Positions 1 to 9,835 are shown, counted from the first letter of the stretch. The stretch: DNA of 64,000 bases from Paenibacillus mendelii (GCF_024498075.1 NZ_JANHOF010000007.1:221321-285320); one strand, 5' to 3'. The notes: generated by a model from the letters alone, not told the origin. Made by a program: numbers and translations.

Positions 1-1
1 G

Positions 2-238
2 GAACGGTTCGATGACGGACCGGGGCAGTGGCCGCGCTTCGCTTACTTTCCGTTCGGCGGCGGATCAAGGGGGTGCATCGGCACGCAATTCGCGATGATC
101 GAGGCGGTGCTCATTATGGCGGTGCTCGGCGAGCACTTCCGCTTTGTGTCCGTAGAGGGTCAATCCGAGGCGGAGCCGGAGCCGCTCGTGTCGCTGCGAA
201 TCAAGAACGGCCGCTGGATGGTTCCGCATCGGCGGTGA
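2..238 (+). CDS. Cytochrome P450, C-terminal fragment
   Basis: The frame is open from the window edge to a TGA at 236-238 and gives about 78 residues. It contains the P450 heme-binding signature FGGGSRGCIG; the Cys that ligates the heme iron is encoded at 74-76. The helix that follows this Cys (beginning GTQFAMIEA) is typical of the L helix. P450s are heme-thiolate monooxygenases. Substrate and redox partner cannot be judged because the N-terminal four fifths lie outside the window. It reads in the same direction as the next gene but is separated from it by about 280 bp. Confidence 0.88.
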   Translation, partial: ERFDDGPGQWPRFAYFPFGGGSRGCIGTQFAMIEAVLIMAVLGEHFRFVSVEGQSEAEPEPLVSLRIKNGRWMVPHRR

Positions 239-521
239 ACCTAGCATAGGACGGGATGTTTGCGGATTTTGATGCATGGACAGCATTACGTATTTATTAA
301 GTCAATTCTCAGGTCACCCAGGAACATCTGGCTGGCCTATTTGTTGTGTTGCAGCGGGACGATGGAACGGTGGAATAGTCGGATTCAAGCTGTTAACGTA
401 TATCAAATCGGGCTGCTTGGGATTGACAGGAACGATCTTTATTTGCTATTCCTTTAGGATATACTTCATTGCTCGAATTTTGTCGAACGTAGCACATAGA
501 GGCTTTTGGGAGGTTTTGACG

Positions 522-1538
522 ATGTACGAAATCGTAGTTGCGGAAGACGAGCATTGGCTGCGCAGCGAATTGACGGAGATGATTGAGCGGATTGGCGGCG
601 GATTCACGGTTGTCGGGGAGGCGGTCGACGGGGAGGATGCCTGGAATATGCTGCATGAGCTCTGGCCCTCCATTCTCATCACGGATATCCGAATGCCCCG
701 TAAAGACGGGATGGAGCTGCTGCGCGAGGTGGACGAAGCAGGCCTGCCGATCGTCTCGCTTATTATTAGCGGTTACGATGAATTTGCCTATGCCCGTCAA
801 GCGGTCCGTTACGGCGTGTCGGAATATTTGCTGAAGCCGGTTATGCAGGAAGAGCTGAAGGAAGCTCTGCTGCGATCACTGGATCGCTTGGCGTTGTTCA
901 AGGAGATGAACAGCTGCTTCAAAGTCATCAACATCTTTCTTGATCGGCTGCCGGAGATGGACGCGAATGGACGAAGTACGGCGCTGGAAAATGTCATTCA
1001 GGAGATTTGGAAGACGCAGAGAGCGTTTCCGAAGTCGCGCAAATCCTCTTTCTCCGTCTTCGAGAGCAAGCTGACGGCGCTAATTCAAGGGCTGGACGCG
1101 GACTTTATGCCGCCGGAGTCTCCCGATTGGAGCACCAAGGAGCAGACGATCCTGTATTTCCGCATGCTCTTGGAGTCATGGTCCTTCAAGTCGCGCGCGG
1201 TGTCCGGCCAAGAAGTCCGGCAGGTGATCCGGAAGGCATGCGATTATATGGAGAGCCACTACATGCAACCGCTTACGCTGGTGAAGGTTGCGGGTCAGGC
1301 TAACTTGAGCCCGTCCTACTTCGGCCATCTGTTCAAGCAGTTCACGGGGCAGTCCTTTATCAGTTACCTGAACGGGGTTCGTATTCAGAAGGCCAAATCG
1401 CTGCTTATGGAAGCGGACATCAAAGTGTATGAAGCGGCGGAAATGGTCGGGTTCATCTCGCTGCCGCATTTCAACCGCATGTTCAAGACAATTACCGGCA
1501 TGACGCCCAATGACTATCGTAAAGGAATGGGATTCTGA
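522..1538 (+). CDS. YesN-type response regulator (REC + AraC HTH)
   Basis: This 338-residue regulator has an N-terminal receiver domain with the acidic pocket in VAEDE, the phosphoacceptor Asp in ITDIRMP near residue 56, and Lys in LLKP. Its C-terminal 100 residues form an AraC/XylS double helix-turn-helix that begins near ACDYMESHY. The ATG at 522 follows GGGAGG; the open frame continues upstream to 276 but that part has no receiver homology. It is followed directly by its histidine kinase, so it most likely activates the solute-binding-protein and permease genes of locus A in response to a glycan-derived ligand. A TTGACA at 423-428 lies upstream, but its -10 match is poor. Confidence 0.93.
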   Translation: MYEIVVAEDEHWLRSELTEMIERIGGGFTVVGEAVDGEDAWNMLHELWPSILITDIRMPRKDGMELLREVDEAGLPIVSLIISGYDEFAYARQAVRYGVSEYLLKPVMQEELKEALLRSLDRLALFKEMNSCFKVINIFLDRLPEMDANGRSTALENVIQEIWKTQRAFPKSRKSSFSVFESKLTALIQGLDADFMPPESPDWSTKEQTILYFRMLLESWSFKSRAVSGQEVRQVIRKACDYMESHYMQPLTLVKVAGQANLSPSYFGHLFKQFTGQSFISYLNGVRIQKAKSLLMEADIKVYEAAEMVGFISLPHFNRMFKTITGMTPNDYRKGMGF

Positions 1539-1539
1539 C

Positions 1540-3399
1540 TTGAAAATACAACTTCTGCATTCCATTAAATCCAGGATGACGCTCGCGTTTCTGCTCGTCA
1601 ACCTGCTATCCCTCGTGCTTGCGCTGTCGATTGCCAGCCATCTGTTCAACAACGTGGCAGCCAAAGACTTTATGCGCCTATCGGGCGATGCGGCGTCGCG
1701 ATTCAACTATGACATTGATTTCTATATCAAGCGCTTGATGCAATCGACGGCGGGCTTCATGGCCAGCAAGGACGTTCAGGCTTATCTCAAGCAAGAGAAG
1801 TCTACGCCGGAAGAAACGGAAGCGATCGAGAACGAGCTGCAGAAGTTTGCGGCGACCGATCGGCCGGAAATCGCCGGCATGTTTCTGATGTCCAAGCAAA
1901 GCAACATGATTTCGATCTTCAGCTATTATTATTCGCGTACGGGATTTTATTCCAACGAGCCGTGGTTCTCGCTTCCATTTCGTTCCGAGCCGCAAATTAT
2001 TCCGACGCATTACACCAATTATCCGAATCAAAGCAAATATGCGGTCGTCTCCGTGGTCATTCCGATCTTCGACATCGACTCGATCGAAATCATCGGCAGA
2101 TTAGTGGTCGACGTCATTCCGAAGCAGGTGATCGAAACATTCGGCGAAGCCGGTCTGGGAGAGAGAGGCTACCCGCTTGTCGTATCCTCCGATGATATCG
2201 TGGTGTATCACCCGGACGACACCTATGTCGGCAAGCCGCGATCGGCGACGCCGTTGTCATCTTTTCAGCTCCAGAAGGGAGCCGATGAAGCATACAAGCA
2301 GGAATGGAACGGCGAATCCTGGTATGTGTCCGTCAACCAATCCAATCGCATGAACTGGAACATCGTGTCGATCGTGCCTACCTCCCAGATGGAGGAAGGG
2401 CTAAAGGCTGTGCGCAATGCGATATACGTTTCCTTCCTCGTGGTCTCGCTGATCATTATGGCGGTCGTCCCGCTGCTGACGCATCAATTCGTCAAACGGG
2501 TTGTCAGGTTGAAAAATATGATGGCGATGGTCGCCATGGGGGATCTGAAGGTCCGGGCGAAGCTGGAGAAACGGCAAGACGAGTTCCAATATCTCTATCT
2601 CGGGTTCAATAACATGGTGTCCCGCTTGCAGCAGCTGATGGGCGAGGTGTACGAGCTGCAGATGAAGGAAATGCGCCTGGAGCTGCGGCAGAAGGAAGCG
2701 TTAATCCGCGCGCTGCAGAATCAGATCAACCCCCATCTGCTCTATAACACGCTGGGTATTATCAAGAGCATGGCTTACTTCGAGAACGTACCGAAGATCG
2801 AGCTGATCGCCCGCAATCTCGCCGATGTGTACCGCTATACCGCGAGGTTCGAGCAAGCGGAAGTGACGCTGCGGGAAGAGCTGGACATCATGACCAAATA
2901 TTTTGAGATCATTCACCTGCGTTTCCCGATCAACTTCAGCCGGTCCGTCTTCGTTAACGATCGATTTCACGATTGTCTCTGCATGAAACTGACGCTGCAG
3001 CCGATTGTGGAAAATGCGGTGAAATACGCGATTGAGCCAAATGGCGGGGCTGGCGCCATTATCGTGAGCGCCTATGGCGATGAGGGGGATTTGGTCATCG
3101 AAATCGCCGATAACGGCAAAGGCATCCCCGCGCCGCAGCTAGAGGAGATTCATCTGATGCTGACGGAGGCGGCCTCCATGCGCAGCGCCGATGCCGTTCC
3201 GAACCCGCACAGCTCGCTCGGGCTGGCCAATGTTCACGCCCGCTTGGTGCTTAAATACGGCGAGAGATATGGCATCCGGATCGACTCCTTCATCGGCAAA
3301 GGGACGGTCGTATCGGTTCGAATTCCGATGCGGCCGGCCGATTCGGATCAACTTCGTGGAAATGAGTCGGAAATCGTGAAATCGGACAAGGCGTCCTGA
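1540..3399 (+). CDS. YesM-type sensor histidine kinase
   Basis: The product has an N-terminal membrane segment, a long extracytoplasmic sensing region, a second membrane segment near residue 300, a HAMP linker, a His_kinase domain with NPHLLYN (phosphoacceptor His) and a C-terminal HATPase domain with the N-box ENAVKYA and G-box DNGKGI. The TTG at 1540 is preferred because AAGGA lies about 13 nt upstream and it begins just after the regulator's stop; an in-frame ATG at 1510 would overlap the regulator by 29 bp. The family senses sugars through a cognate binding protein or directly. The coupled gene order indicates that it phosphorylates the preceding regulator. Confidence 0.92.
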   Translation: MKIQLLHSIKSRMTLAFLLVNLLSLVLALSIASHLFNNVAAKDFMRLSGDAASRFNYDIDFYIKRLMQSTAGFMASKDVQAYLKQEKSTPEETEAIENELQKFAATDRPEIAGMFLMSKQSNMISIFSYYYSRTGFYSNEPWFSLPFRSEPQIIPTHYTNYPNQSKYAVVSVVIPIFDIDSIEIIGRLVVDVIPKQVIETFGEAGLGERGYPLVVSSDDIVVYHPDDTYVGKPRSATPLSSFQLQKGADEAYKQEWNGESWYVSVNQSNRMNWNIVSIVPTSQMEEGLKAVRNAIYVSFLVVSLIIMAVVPLLTHQFVKRVVRLKNMMAMVAMGDLKVRAKLEKRQDEFQYLYLGFNNMVSRLQQLMGEVYELQMKEMRLELRQKEALIRALQNQINPHLLYNTLGIIKSMAYFENVPKIELIARNLADVYRYTARFEQAEVTLREELDIMTKYFEIIHLRFPINFSRSVFVNDRFHDCLCMKLTLQPIVENAVKYAIEPNGGAGAIIVSAYGDEGDLVIEIADNGKGIPAPQLEEIHLMLTEAASMRSADAVPNPHSSLGLANVHARLVLKYGERYGIRIDSFIGKGTVVSVRIPMRPADSDQLRGNESEIVKSDKAS

Positions 3400-3455
3400 G
3401 ATCTCCTTTTCTATACTAGAGAAGAAGCAGACATCGACTCAAGGGGGAAGTAAGC

Positions 3456-4988
3456 GTGAAGAAGGCATCATTGATATTGCTTGCCGTCGCTTTGTTCTTG
3501 GTAGGCGTCATCGGCTGCGGGAATCAAGCAGACGATGGAGAGAAACAGACGAATGAGCCGGCCGGGCAATCGAGCACGGTGAAAGATGACATGTCGGAGA
3601 AGCTGGACATCACGATGATGGTCAGCACCGCGGCTGGCGGCGGGTGGTCGGACGATCATCCGATGGTGAAGCTTCTGAATGAGAAGTTCAACATCAATTT
3701 GAAGTTTCAATGGGTACCGGGCGACAGCTATAACGAAAAGCTGAACGTGCTGGCGGCTTCGAACAATTTTCCGGATTTGTTTCAGATTTGGGACGCTTCG
3801 ATGTACAGCAAGTGGATGAACAAAGGGGTCTTCCTCGACTTGCAGCCGCTCCTGAAGGACTATCCGAATATCGTGGGCAACGTGACGGATGAGGCGCTGC
3901 GGATGATGAATCCGAAGGACAAGGTATACGGGCTGCCGATGTACGCACCGGCCTTCCGCAGCAATCTATCCATCCGGAAGGACTGGCTGGATAAGCTGAA
4001 CCTGACAATGCCGACGACGGTAGACGAATTCTACAACGTGGCCAAGGCGTTCGCGGAGCAGGATCCGGATGGCAACGGTAAGAAAGATACGATCGGATTC
4101 AGCTTGTCCGTGGGCACGAATCAAATCGTCGGCATCGATTACTTGAAGGGTGCGTTCGGTCTGGCGAACAACTGGGCGCTGGTGGACGGTAAGCTCGTGC
4201 CGCAGCAGGTGCAGGCGGCAGAGTGGAAAGCGCTGGCAGAGTTCCTGCGCAAGGCATATGCGGAAGGCGTGCTGGATAAGGACTTTGCTGTGAACAAGGA
4301 TCGCGATCCGTGGAACAAGCTGGAGGCGAATACGAACGGTATCGCCGAGGTTAACCCGAATGAAGTGTATAAGCAATCGCTGCCAACCCTGCAGAAGCTG
4401 GCACCGTCAGCGGATATCGTGCAATTGGACCCGCCTAAAGGGCCGACGGGATTGCAATTCGCCAATACGATCACGAGCACGACCAAGATTGTTCTGAACG
4501 GCAAGCTCGAGGAGAAGAAGCAGCAGCGCGTGCTGAAGGTGCTGGATTATATCTTCTCGGATGAAGGCTTCATTCTGACGAAGAACGGAATCGAAGGCAT
4601 CCATTATCAGAAGGACGGAGACAAGTACGTGAAACTGGATGCGTTCGATGCGGACCGTCCGCAAATTTTGTCCACCTGGTTCATCCGCCGTTTCGATCCG
4701 GGCATCCAAATCCGGTTGTGGGATGATAAAGCCTATTCGGACAAAGTCATGGCGTGGTTCAGCAACACGGAGAAATATCGTTGGACCGATCCGGCTGCGG
4801 GTCTCGTCTCCGAAACAACCTCTAAGCTCGGCGCCCAGATCGACCAGAAGCTGGTCGCGGCGATTGTGAAGGTGATCGTGGGAAGCGAGCCGGTGGATTC
4901 GATCGACAAAGCGATTGAAGCGTGGAAAGCTGCCGGAGGCGACAAGATTATTGAGGAAACGAACGCGATTTACGCAGAACTGAATTAA
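3456..4988 (+). CDS. Carbohydrate ABC importer solute-binding lipoprotein (LplA-like)
   Basis: This 510-residue protein starts with a lipoprotein signal peptide ending in the lipobox VIGC (Cys21), so it should be lipid-anchored outside the membrane. Length and features such as DPDGNGKKDT match the LplA/family-1 binding proteins that accompany LplB/LplC permeases in Paenibacillus. A GGGGGAAG ribosome site precedes the ATG. Two permeases and two sulfatases follow, which suggests an oligosaccharide from a sulfated glycan as ligand. That substrate is inferred from context only. A stem-loop directly follows the stop codon. Confidence 0.93.
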   Translation: MKKASLILLAVALFLVGVIGCGNQADDGEKQTNEPAGQSSTVKDDMSEKLDITMMVSTAAGGGWSDDHPMVKLLNEKFNINLKFQWVPGDSYNEKLNVLAASNNFPDLFQIWDASMYSKWMNKGVFLDLQPLLKDYPNIVGNVTDEALRMMNPKDKVYGLPMYAPAFRSNLSIRKDWLDKLNLTMPTTVDEFYNVAKAFAEQDPDGNGKKDTIGFSLSVGTNQIVGIDYLKGAFGLANNWALVDGKLVPQQVQAAEWKALAEFLRKAYAEGVLDKDFAVNKDRDPWNKLEANTNGIAEVNPNEVYKQSLPTLQKLAPSADIVQLDPPKGPTGLQFANTITSTTKIVLNGKLEEKKQQRVLKVLDYIFSDEGFILTKNGIEGIHYQKDGDKYVKLDAFDADRPQILSTWFIRRFDPGIQIRLWDDKAYSDKVMAWFSNTEKYRWTDPAAGLVSETTSKLGAQIDQKLVAAIVKVIVGSEPVDSIDKAIEAWKAAGGDKIIEETNAIYAELN

Positions 4989-4997
4989 GGCGTTGAG

Positions 4998-5029
4998 TCG
5001 GAGGGCCCGCCAAGAGCGAGGCCCTCCGA
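4998..5029 (+). promoter_or_regulatory. Intercistronic stem-loop after the binding-protein gene
   Basis: A perfect 10-bp inverted repeat (arms 4998-5007 and 5020-5029, TCGGAGGGCC paired with its complement) has a 12-nt loop and begins 9 nt after the binding-protein stop. No U-tract follows, so it is more likely an mRNA-stabilising or partial-termination element that raises binding-protein mRNA over permease mRNA than a full terminator. Similar hairpins occupy the same place in two other operons of this window. Confidence 0.75.
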
Positions 5030-5049
5030 GTTATGAAAGGGGGATCGGA

Positions 5050-5955
5050 ATGTCCGATACTAAGAAGCTCCTTCGCAGGGGAATCCCGCTTTACCTCATG
5101 ATCGCCCCCGGTCTTCTCTACTTCCTGCTGTTTCGCTACCTGCCGATGGGCGGGATCGTCATCGCTTTTCAAAATTACGATCCGTTTGACGGCTTTCGGC
5201 ATAGCGAGTGGGTCGGACTGGAGCATTTCGCGCGGTTGTTCGGTGAAGAGGATTTCTGGAAATTAATGCGGAATACGCTCATTCTGAGCGCAATGAACCT
5301 GTTTTTGTTCTTCCCTGCACCGATCGTACTCGCGCTTCTGCTTAATGAAGTTCGGGTGAGAGCGTTCCGGAAGACGGTACAAACCATCACCTACATGCCT
5401 CACTTCCTGTCTTGGGTCGTCGTTGTCGGTATTTCCGTGCTGCTCTTCGCAACGCAGGAAGGCGCGATCAACAAGCTGTTCATCTCCCTCGGATGGGAGA
5501 GACTTGAAATTCTGACCGATCCCGATTATTTCCGCCCGCTCTATACCGTGATGAACATATGGAAGGAATCGGGCTGGAGCGCGATTATTTTCCTGGCGGC
5601 GCTGGCTTCCGTTGATCCCACGCTGTATGAAGCGGCGGTTATGGACGGGGCAAGCCGCTGGAAGCAAATGATGCACGTCAGTCTGCCGGCCTTGAAGAAC
5701 GTGATTCTGATTATGTTTATTCTGCGGCTCGGTCAAACGATGGACACCGGCTTCGAGCAAGTATTGCTCATGCAGAACACCCTGAATATGGAGGTCTCGG
5801 ACGTATTCGATACCTATGTGTACCGGGTGGGTATATTATCGGCCGAATACAGCTACACGACGGCTGTCGGCCTGTTTAAATCCGTTGTCGGTCTGGCGCT
5901 TATTATCGGAGCGAACAGCTTCGCCAAACGCAAGGGAGAAGAGGGTGTCTACTGA
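5050..5955 (+). CDS. Sugar ABC importer permease (LplB-like)
   Basis: The 301-residue product has about six membrane segments and the cytoplasmic EAA-loop signature (EAAVMDGASRWKQMMHVSLPAL), the contact for an ATP-binding subunit. The PMGGIVIAFQNYDPF segment near the N terminus is typical of LplB/YtrP-type permeases. The ATG at 5050 is preferred because GAAAGGGGG precedes it; the open frame from 4993 would include the stem-loop. It pairs with the next permease, and no ATPase gene is adjacent. Confidence 0.93.
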   Translation: MSDTKKLLRRGIPLYLMIAPGLLYFLLFRYLPMGGIVIAFQNYDPFDGFRHSEWVGLEHFARLFGEEDFWKLMRNTLILSAMNLFLFFPAPIVLALLLNEVRVRAFRKTVQTITYMPHFLSWVVVVGISVLLFATQEGAINKLFISLGWERLEILTDPDYFRPLYTVMNIWKESGWSAIIFLAALASVDPTLYEAAVMDGASRWKQMMHVSLPALKNVILIMFILRLGQTMDTGFEQVLLMQNTLNMEVSDVFDTYVYRVGILSAEYSYTTAVGLFKSVVGLALIIGANSFAKRKGEEGVY

Positions 5956-6818
5956 TGAAAACGACGGGAACCGACCGTTTCTTTGTCGCAGCGGTCTATA
6001 CGGTACTGGCCGTCTGCACATTGGCGGTATCGCTGCCTTTCTTATATGTCGTACTGGTTTCTTTCGCCACGAAGCATGAAGTGCTCTCGCGCGGATTCTT
6101 CCTGTTTCCGTATGAATGGACGCTGAATTCGTATCAATTTCTGTTTCGCGAGCATAACTTCCTGAAGGCCTTTCAAAATTCGCTCTGGATTACATTCATC
6201 GGAACGATCATCAATATTATTCTAACCAGTCTGATGGCTTACGCACTTGCCAAGAGGTGGCTGATCGGGAGGAAAACCATTAACATGCTGGTGCTCTTCA
6301 CGATGCTGTTCAACGGAGGGATCATTCCGACCTACCTGATCGTGAACAGTCTTCACCTGCTGGACAGCTACTGGTCCCTCTGGCTGACGGCGGCGATCGC
6401 TCCTTTCCACCTCATTGTCATGCGAAGCTTCTTCCAGAGCTTTCCCGTGGAATTGGAGGAGTCTTCACGCATTGACGGCTGCGGGGAATTGCGGCTGTTC
6501 TGGAATATCGTCGTTCCGCTGTCAATGCCGGCTATCGCCACCTTCACGCTGTTCTACATGGTGCAGAACTGGAATACGTTCTTCAATGCGCTCATTTATA
6601 TCAACGATTCCGACAAATGGCCCCTTCAAGTATACTTGAGACAAATGTTGATCGAATCGGCCGATTCATCCATGTCCCTCGACATCGAAGGGTTCGAATA
6701 CGGCCCACCGGTGAAGATGGCGACGGTCGTTGTGACCGCGGTGCCGCTTCTCGTCGTGTATCCGTTCCTGCAGAAGTATTTCAATCAAGGGATGCTGCTT
6801 GGCTCCGTGAAGGGCTAA
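5955..6818 (+). CDS. Sugar ABC importer permease (LplC-like)
   Basis: The 287-residue membrane protein starts at the ATG whose A is the last base of the preceding stop codon, so the two permeases are probably translationally coupled. Six predicted membrane segments, a GGIIPTYLIV segment and an EAA-like loop (ESSRIDGCGELRLFWNIVVPL) place it in the LplC/YtcP family, the second half of the heterodimeric channel. The ATPase must be supplied in trans, most likely an MsmX-type protein. Confidence 0.93.
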   Translation: MKTTGTDRFFVAAVYTVLAVCTLAVSLPFLYVVLVSFATKHEVLSRGFFLFPYEWTLNSYQFLFREHNFLKAFQNSLWITFIGTIINIILTSLMAYALAKRWLIGRKTINMLVLFTMLFNGGIIPTYLIVNSLHLLDSYWSLWLTAAIAPFHLIVMRSFFQSFPVELEESSRIDGCGELRLFWNIVVPLSMPAIATFTLFYMVQNWNTFFNALIYINDSDKWPLQVYLRQMLIESADSSMSLDIEGFEYGPPVKMATVVVTAVPLLVVYPFLQKYFNQGMLLGSVKG

Positions 6819-6870
6819 TGCAGCCGAAGTCTGCCGCCGTTCGACGACTATAAGGAGAGGTGCTGATGAA

Positions 6871-8217
6871 ATGAGCAACTCGAGCGAAATGAGTCAAGCA
6901 AGCCTGTCGGATTCTGCGAGTCAAACGTCTGCCCATAAGAGACCGAACGTGGTGTTTATCATCTCCGACGATCATCGTTACGAAGCGATCGGTTCAAACG
7001 GCAACCCCATTGTCCATACGCCCGTTCTGGACGCGTTGGCCGGGGAGGGAGCGTCCAGCTGCGGCACGCATATATTCGGCGGATTGACAGGGGCTGTATG
7101 CGCACCGAGCCGTGCATGCGTGAATACCGGTCAGTCGATATTCAAATCGATGATCGGCAGCGATGTATCCGTGTGGGAGCATTCCGTTGTCATCCGGTCG
7201 GATGTCCGGCTTATGCCGCAGACCCTCAAGGAAGAAGGCTACCGTACGCATGCCATCGGCAAGTGGCATAATGACAAGGCCAGCTTCGCACGCAGCTTCG
7301 AAGGCGGGGATAAGCTGTTCTTCTACGGTATGAGCGACCACGACCGGGTTCCGGTCCAGGATTTCGATCCGGACGGCGTCTATCCGAAGGAGGAACGGCC
7401 ATTCTGCCTCTATATGGCCTACACAGCGCCTCATGATCCGCGAACCGCGCCGGAGCCATATGCTGCGATGTACGATCCGGAAGCTATTCCGCTCCCCGTT
7501 AATTTCTTGACCGCGCATCCGTTCGACAACGGAGAGATGGACGTTCGGGACGAGCGGTTGGCGCATATTCCACGGGATGAAGCGGAGATACGCCGGCATA
7601 TCGCGGACTACTACGCGATGATCACCCATCTGGATGCCCAGATCGGCCGGGTCGTCGAAGCGTTGAAGGACCAGGGTGTCTATGAAGATACGATTATTGT
7701 ATATACGGCTGACCATGGGTTGTCGGTGGGTCAGCATGGGCTGATGGGCAAGCAGAATATGTACGACCATAGTGTGCGTATCCCGTTCATTATGAGAGGG
7801 CCGGGCGTGCCCACGGGTAAGCGGGTACGGTCATTATCCAGCAATATCGATATCTTTCCGACAGTTGCTGAGCTATGCAGTGTTCCTGTGCCCGCGGAGG
7901 TGGATGGCGTCAGCCTGATGCCGCTCATCCGCGGAGCAGGAGCGGGTCGCGGCGTGGTGTGCACGGTGTATCGTGACGTGCAGCGAATGGCGAAGGACGA
8001 GCGGTGGAAGCTGATCCGGCATTATCGGTCGCCAGTCACGAATACGGGCACGGACTGCATTCAATTATTCGATCTTGATGAAGATCCTTGGGAAACCAAC
8101 GACGTTTCGAACGTTCCGGAGAATGAACCGCACATCAGGCGACTGGCCCGTGAGCTGGAGGATTGGATGGCTGAGAGCGGGGATTTCATGCAGGGAACTC
8201 CAGTATTGATGAAATAG
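6871..8217 (+). CDS. Type I sulfatase (Cys-type)
   Basis: This 448-residue protein of the alkaline-phosphatase superfamily hydrolyses sulfate esters. The active-site signature CAPSR (Cys77-Arg81) fits the CxPSR motif, whose Cys is oxidised to formylglycine. Metal ligands are visible in ISDDH near the N terminus and in TADHG, followed by GKQNMYDHSVRIP late in the protein. No signal peptide is visible, so desulfation would occur in the cytoplasm after uptake by the importer just upstream. The formylglycine-generating enzyme or anSME is not in the window. The substrate, presumably a sulfated oligosaccharide, is inferred from context. Confidence 0.93.
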   Translation: MSNSSEMSQASLSDSASQTSAHKRPNVVFIISDDHRYEAIGSNGNPIVHTPVLDALAGEGASSCGTHIFGGLTGAVCAPSRACVNTGQSIFKSMIGSDVSVWEHSVVIRSDVRLMPQTLKEEGYRTHAIGKWHNDKASFARSFEGGDKLFFYGMSDHDRVPVQDFDPDGVYPKEERPFCLYMAYTAPHDPRTAPEPYAAMYDPEAIPLPVNFLTAHPFDNGEMDVRDERLAHIPRDEAEIRRHIADYYAMITHLDAQIGRVVEALKDQGVYEDTIIVYTADHGLSVGQHGLMGKQNMYDHSVRIPFIMRGPGVPTGKRVRSLSSNIDIFPTVAELCSVPVPAEVDGVSLMPLIRGAGAGRGVVCTVYRDVQRMAKDERWKLIRHYRSPVTNTGTDCIQLFDLDEDPWETNDVSNVPENEPHIRRLARELEDWMAESGDFMQGTPVLMK

Positions 8218-8247
8218 CGACAACAAGCATGAGGAGAGGATATTCTG

Positions 8248-9762
8248 ATGGCACAACAAGATCGGCAGACGAAGCGCAGACCGAACATCCTATTCATCCA
8301 GACGGATCAGCAGCGTGTCGATACGATGGCGGCTTACGGGGGAACCGTTTGCCAGACGCCTCATTTGAACCAACTGGCCGAAGAAAGCATCGTGTTCAAC
8401 AATGCCTACACGAGCTGCCCGGTATGTACACCGGCACGGGCTTCGATGCAGACAGGCCTGTATCCTTTCAAGCATGGGATGCAGACGAACGGATATGGCC
8501 TGGGAAGCATCGTTCAAGAGCTGCCTGATACAGCAAGGCTTCTGAGCCGTCAGTTGGGGGAGCAGGAATATAATATCGGCTATACGGGCAAATGGCATCT
8601 GGGAACGAAAACGGACGAGGAACGCCATCTGAGCGCCAATCTGTCGTATATCCAGTTCCCGGAAATCGCAGCGGGCATTCGGACGCTTCCGACGGACGTC
8701 GGGTATGAAGGGGACGACTTCGGCGGCCATGGGCTGGGTGGTATGGTCTATCCGGAATTTAAGCAATATTTGCAGGAGAACGGTCTGGAGTGGAAGCTGG
8801 AGAACAAGATCTCCGGTCATTTCGAGGGCCATTACGCGGCCGAGCTGACATCGCCGGAGGAGGGAACGGTCGAATATTATTTGGTCGATCGGGCCATTCA
8901 TCATATAGACCGGTTTCGAGAACGCGAGGAGCCTTTCTTCTTCTCGCTCAACTTCTGGGGACCGCACGAGCCCTATATCGCACCGACTCGCTTTCTGAAT
9001 CTATACCGTGATCAAGCGTTGGAGCCATGGCCGAATTTCCGCGACGATGGTGAAGGGAAGCCGTCCATACACCGGATCAAGATGAGCAATACGAAGAATT
9101 GGGACGATTTCGTACCATATATCCGGCATTATTATGCTTTTATGAGCAGTATTGACGAACAGATCGGACGGCTGATCGCCTATTTGAAGGAGCATGATCT
9201 GTACGACGATACGGTCATTATCTTTACGGCGGATCACGGTGAGTCTCTGGGCATCCATGGAGGGCTGTGCGACAAGTCGTATTTTATGTACGAAGAGACA
9301 TGCAAGATCCCGCTGGTGGTCAAGCCTGCAGGGCAGAGCCCGTCGAAGCGCAGAGACGATCGTTTCGTCGGTACCTGCGACATTCATGCGACAATCCTGG
9401 GGCTGGCCGGCGTGGAGATGATGCCGCAGGGCGCGGATGGCCGTTCCTTCGCTCCCGTGCTTGACGGACATGAGCTGACGGATTGGCCGGACAGTGTCGT
9501 TACCGAGGGCGCGGGCTTGGAGGGCGTCATGTACACCCAGCGGATGATCCGCAAAGGGCACTACAAGTACGTATTCAATTGCGGTGATTTGGACGAGCTG
9601 TACGATCTGAGCAAGGATCGCCACGAGCTGGATAATCGGATCAGCGATCCGGAGTACGGCAGCATCTTGAGTGAGATGCGGCAGGCGCTGGCTGATTGGA
9701 TGGTCCTTCACGAGGACGGGGCGCTGAAGCAGTACAAGCGGTTGAGAATGAGTTCGCAATGA
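8248..9762 (+). CDS. Type I sulfatase (Cys-type), second copy
   Basis: A 504-residue sulfatase follows the first by 30 bp with its own GAGGAG ribosome site. The catalytic signature is CTPAR (Cys60-Arg64) and the metal site is seen in QTDQQR and TADHGESLG. The two paralogues differ strongly in the middle region and in the residue after Pro (Ser versus Ala), so they probably remove sulfates from different positions. It lacks a signal peptide, implying cytoplasmic action. This is the last gene of locus A; a strong terminator lies about 30 bp downstream. Confidence 0.93.
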   Translation: MAQQDRQTKRRPNILFIQTDQQRVDTMAAYGGTVCQTPHLNQLAEESIVFNNAYTSCPVCTPARASMQTGLYPFKHGMQTNGYGLGSIVQELPDTARLLSRQLGEQEYNIGYTGKWHLGTKTDEERHLSANLSYIQFPEIAAGIRTLPTDVGYEGDDFGGHGLGGMVYPEFKQYLQENGLEWKLENKISGHFEGHYAAELTSPEEGTVEYYLVDRAIHHIDRFREREEPFFFSLNFWGPHEPYIAPTRFLNLYRDQALEPWPNFRDDGEGKPSIHRIKMSNTKNWDDFVPYIRHYYAFMSSIDEQIGRLIAYLKEHDLYDDTVIIFTADHGESLGIHGGLCDKSYFMYEETCKIPLVVKPAGQSPSKRRDDRFVGTCDIHATILGLAGVEMMPQGADGRSFAPVLDGHELTDWPDSVVTEGAGLEGVMYTQRMIRKGHYKYVFNCGDLDELYDLSKDRHELDNRISDPEYGSILSEMRQALADWMVLHEDGALKQYKRLRMSSQ

Positions 9763-9792
9763 CGCGGGGGGTCAGCGTGATCCAATAACGTT

Positions 9793-9835
9793 AAAAAGGG
9801 TATTTCAACTTAGATGAGTTGAGGTACCCTTTTTT
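9793..9835 (+). terminator. Intrinsic terminator of locus A
   Basis: An inverted repeat (arms 9793-9810 and 9816-9835) forms a long stem with a 5-6 nt loop. The 3' arm ends in a run of T residues and the 5' arm starts with A residues, so it could work in both directions. Confidence 0.85.

Noticed and set aside
276..521. 82-residue N-terminal extension of the first response regulator
   Set aside because: The receiver domain begins at the ATG at 522, which has a GGGAGG ribosome site; the upstream part has no homology.
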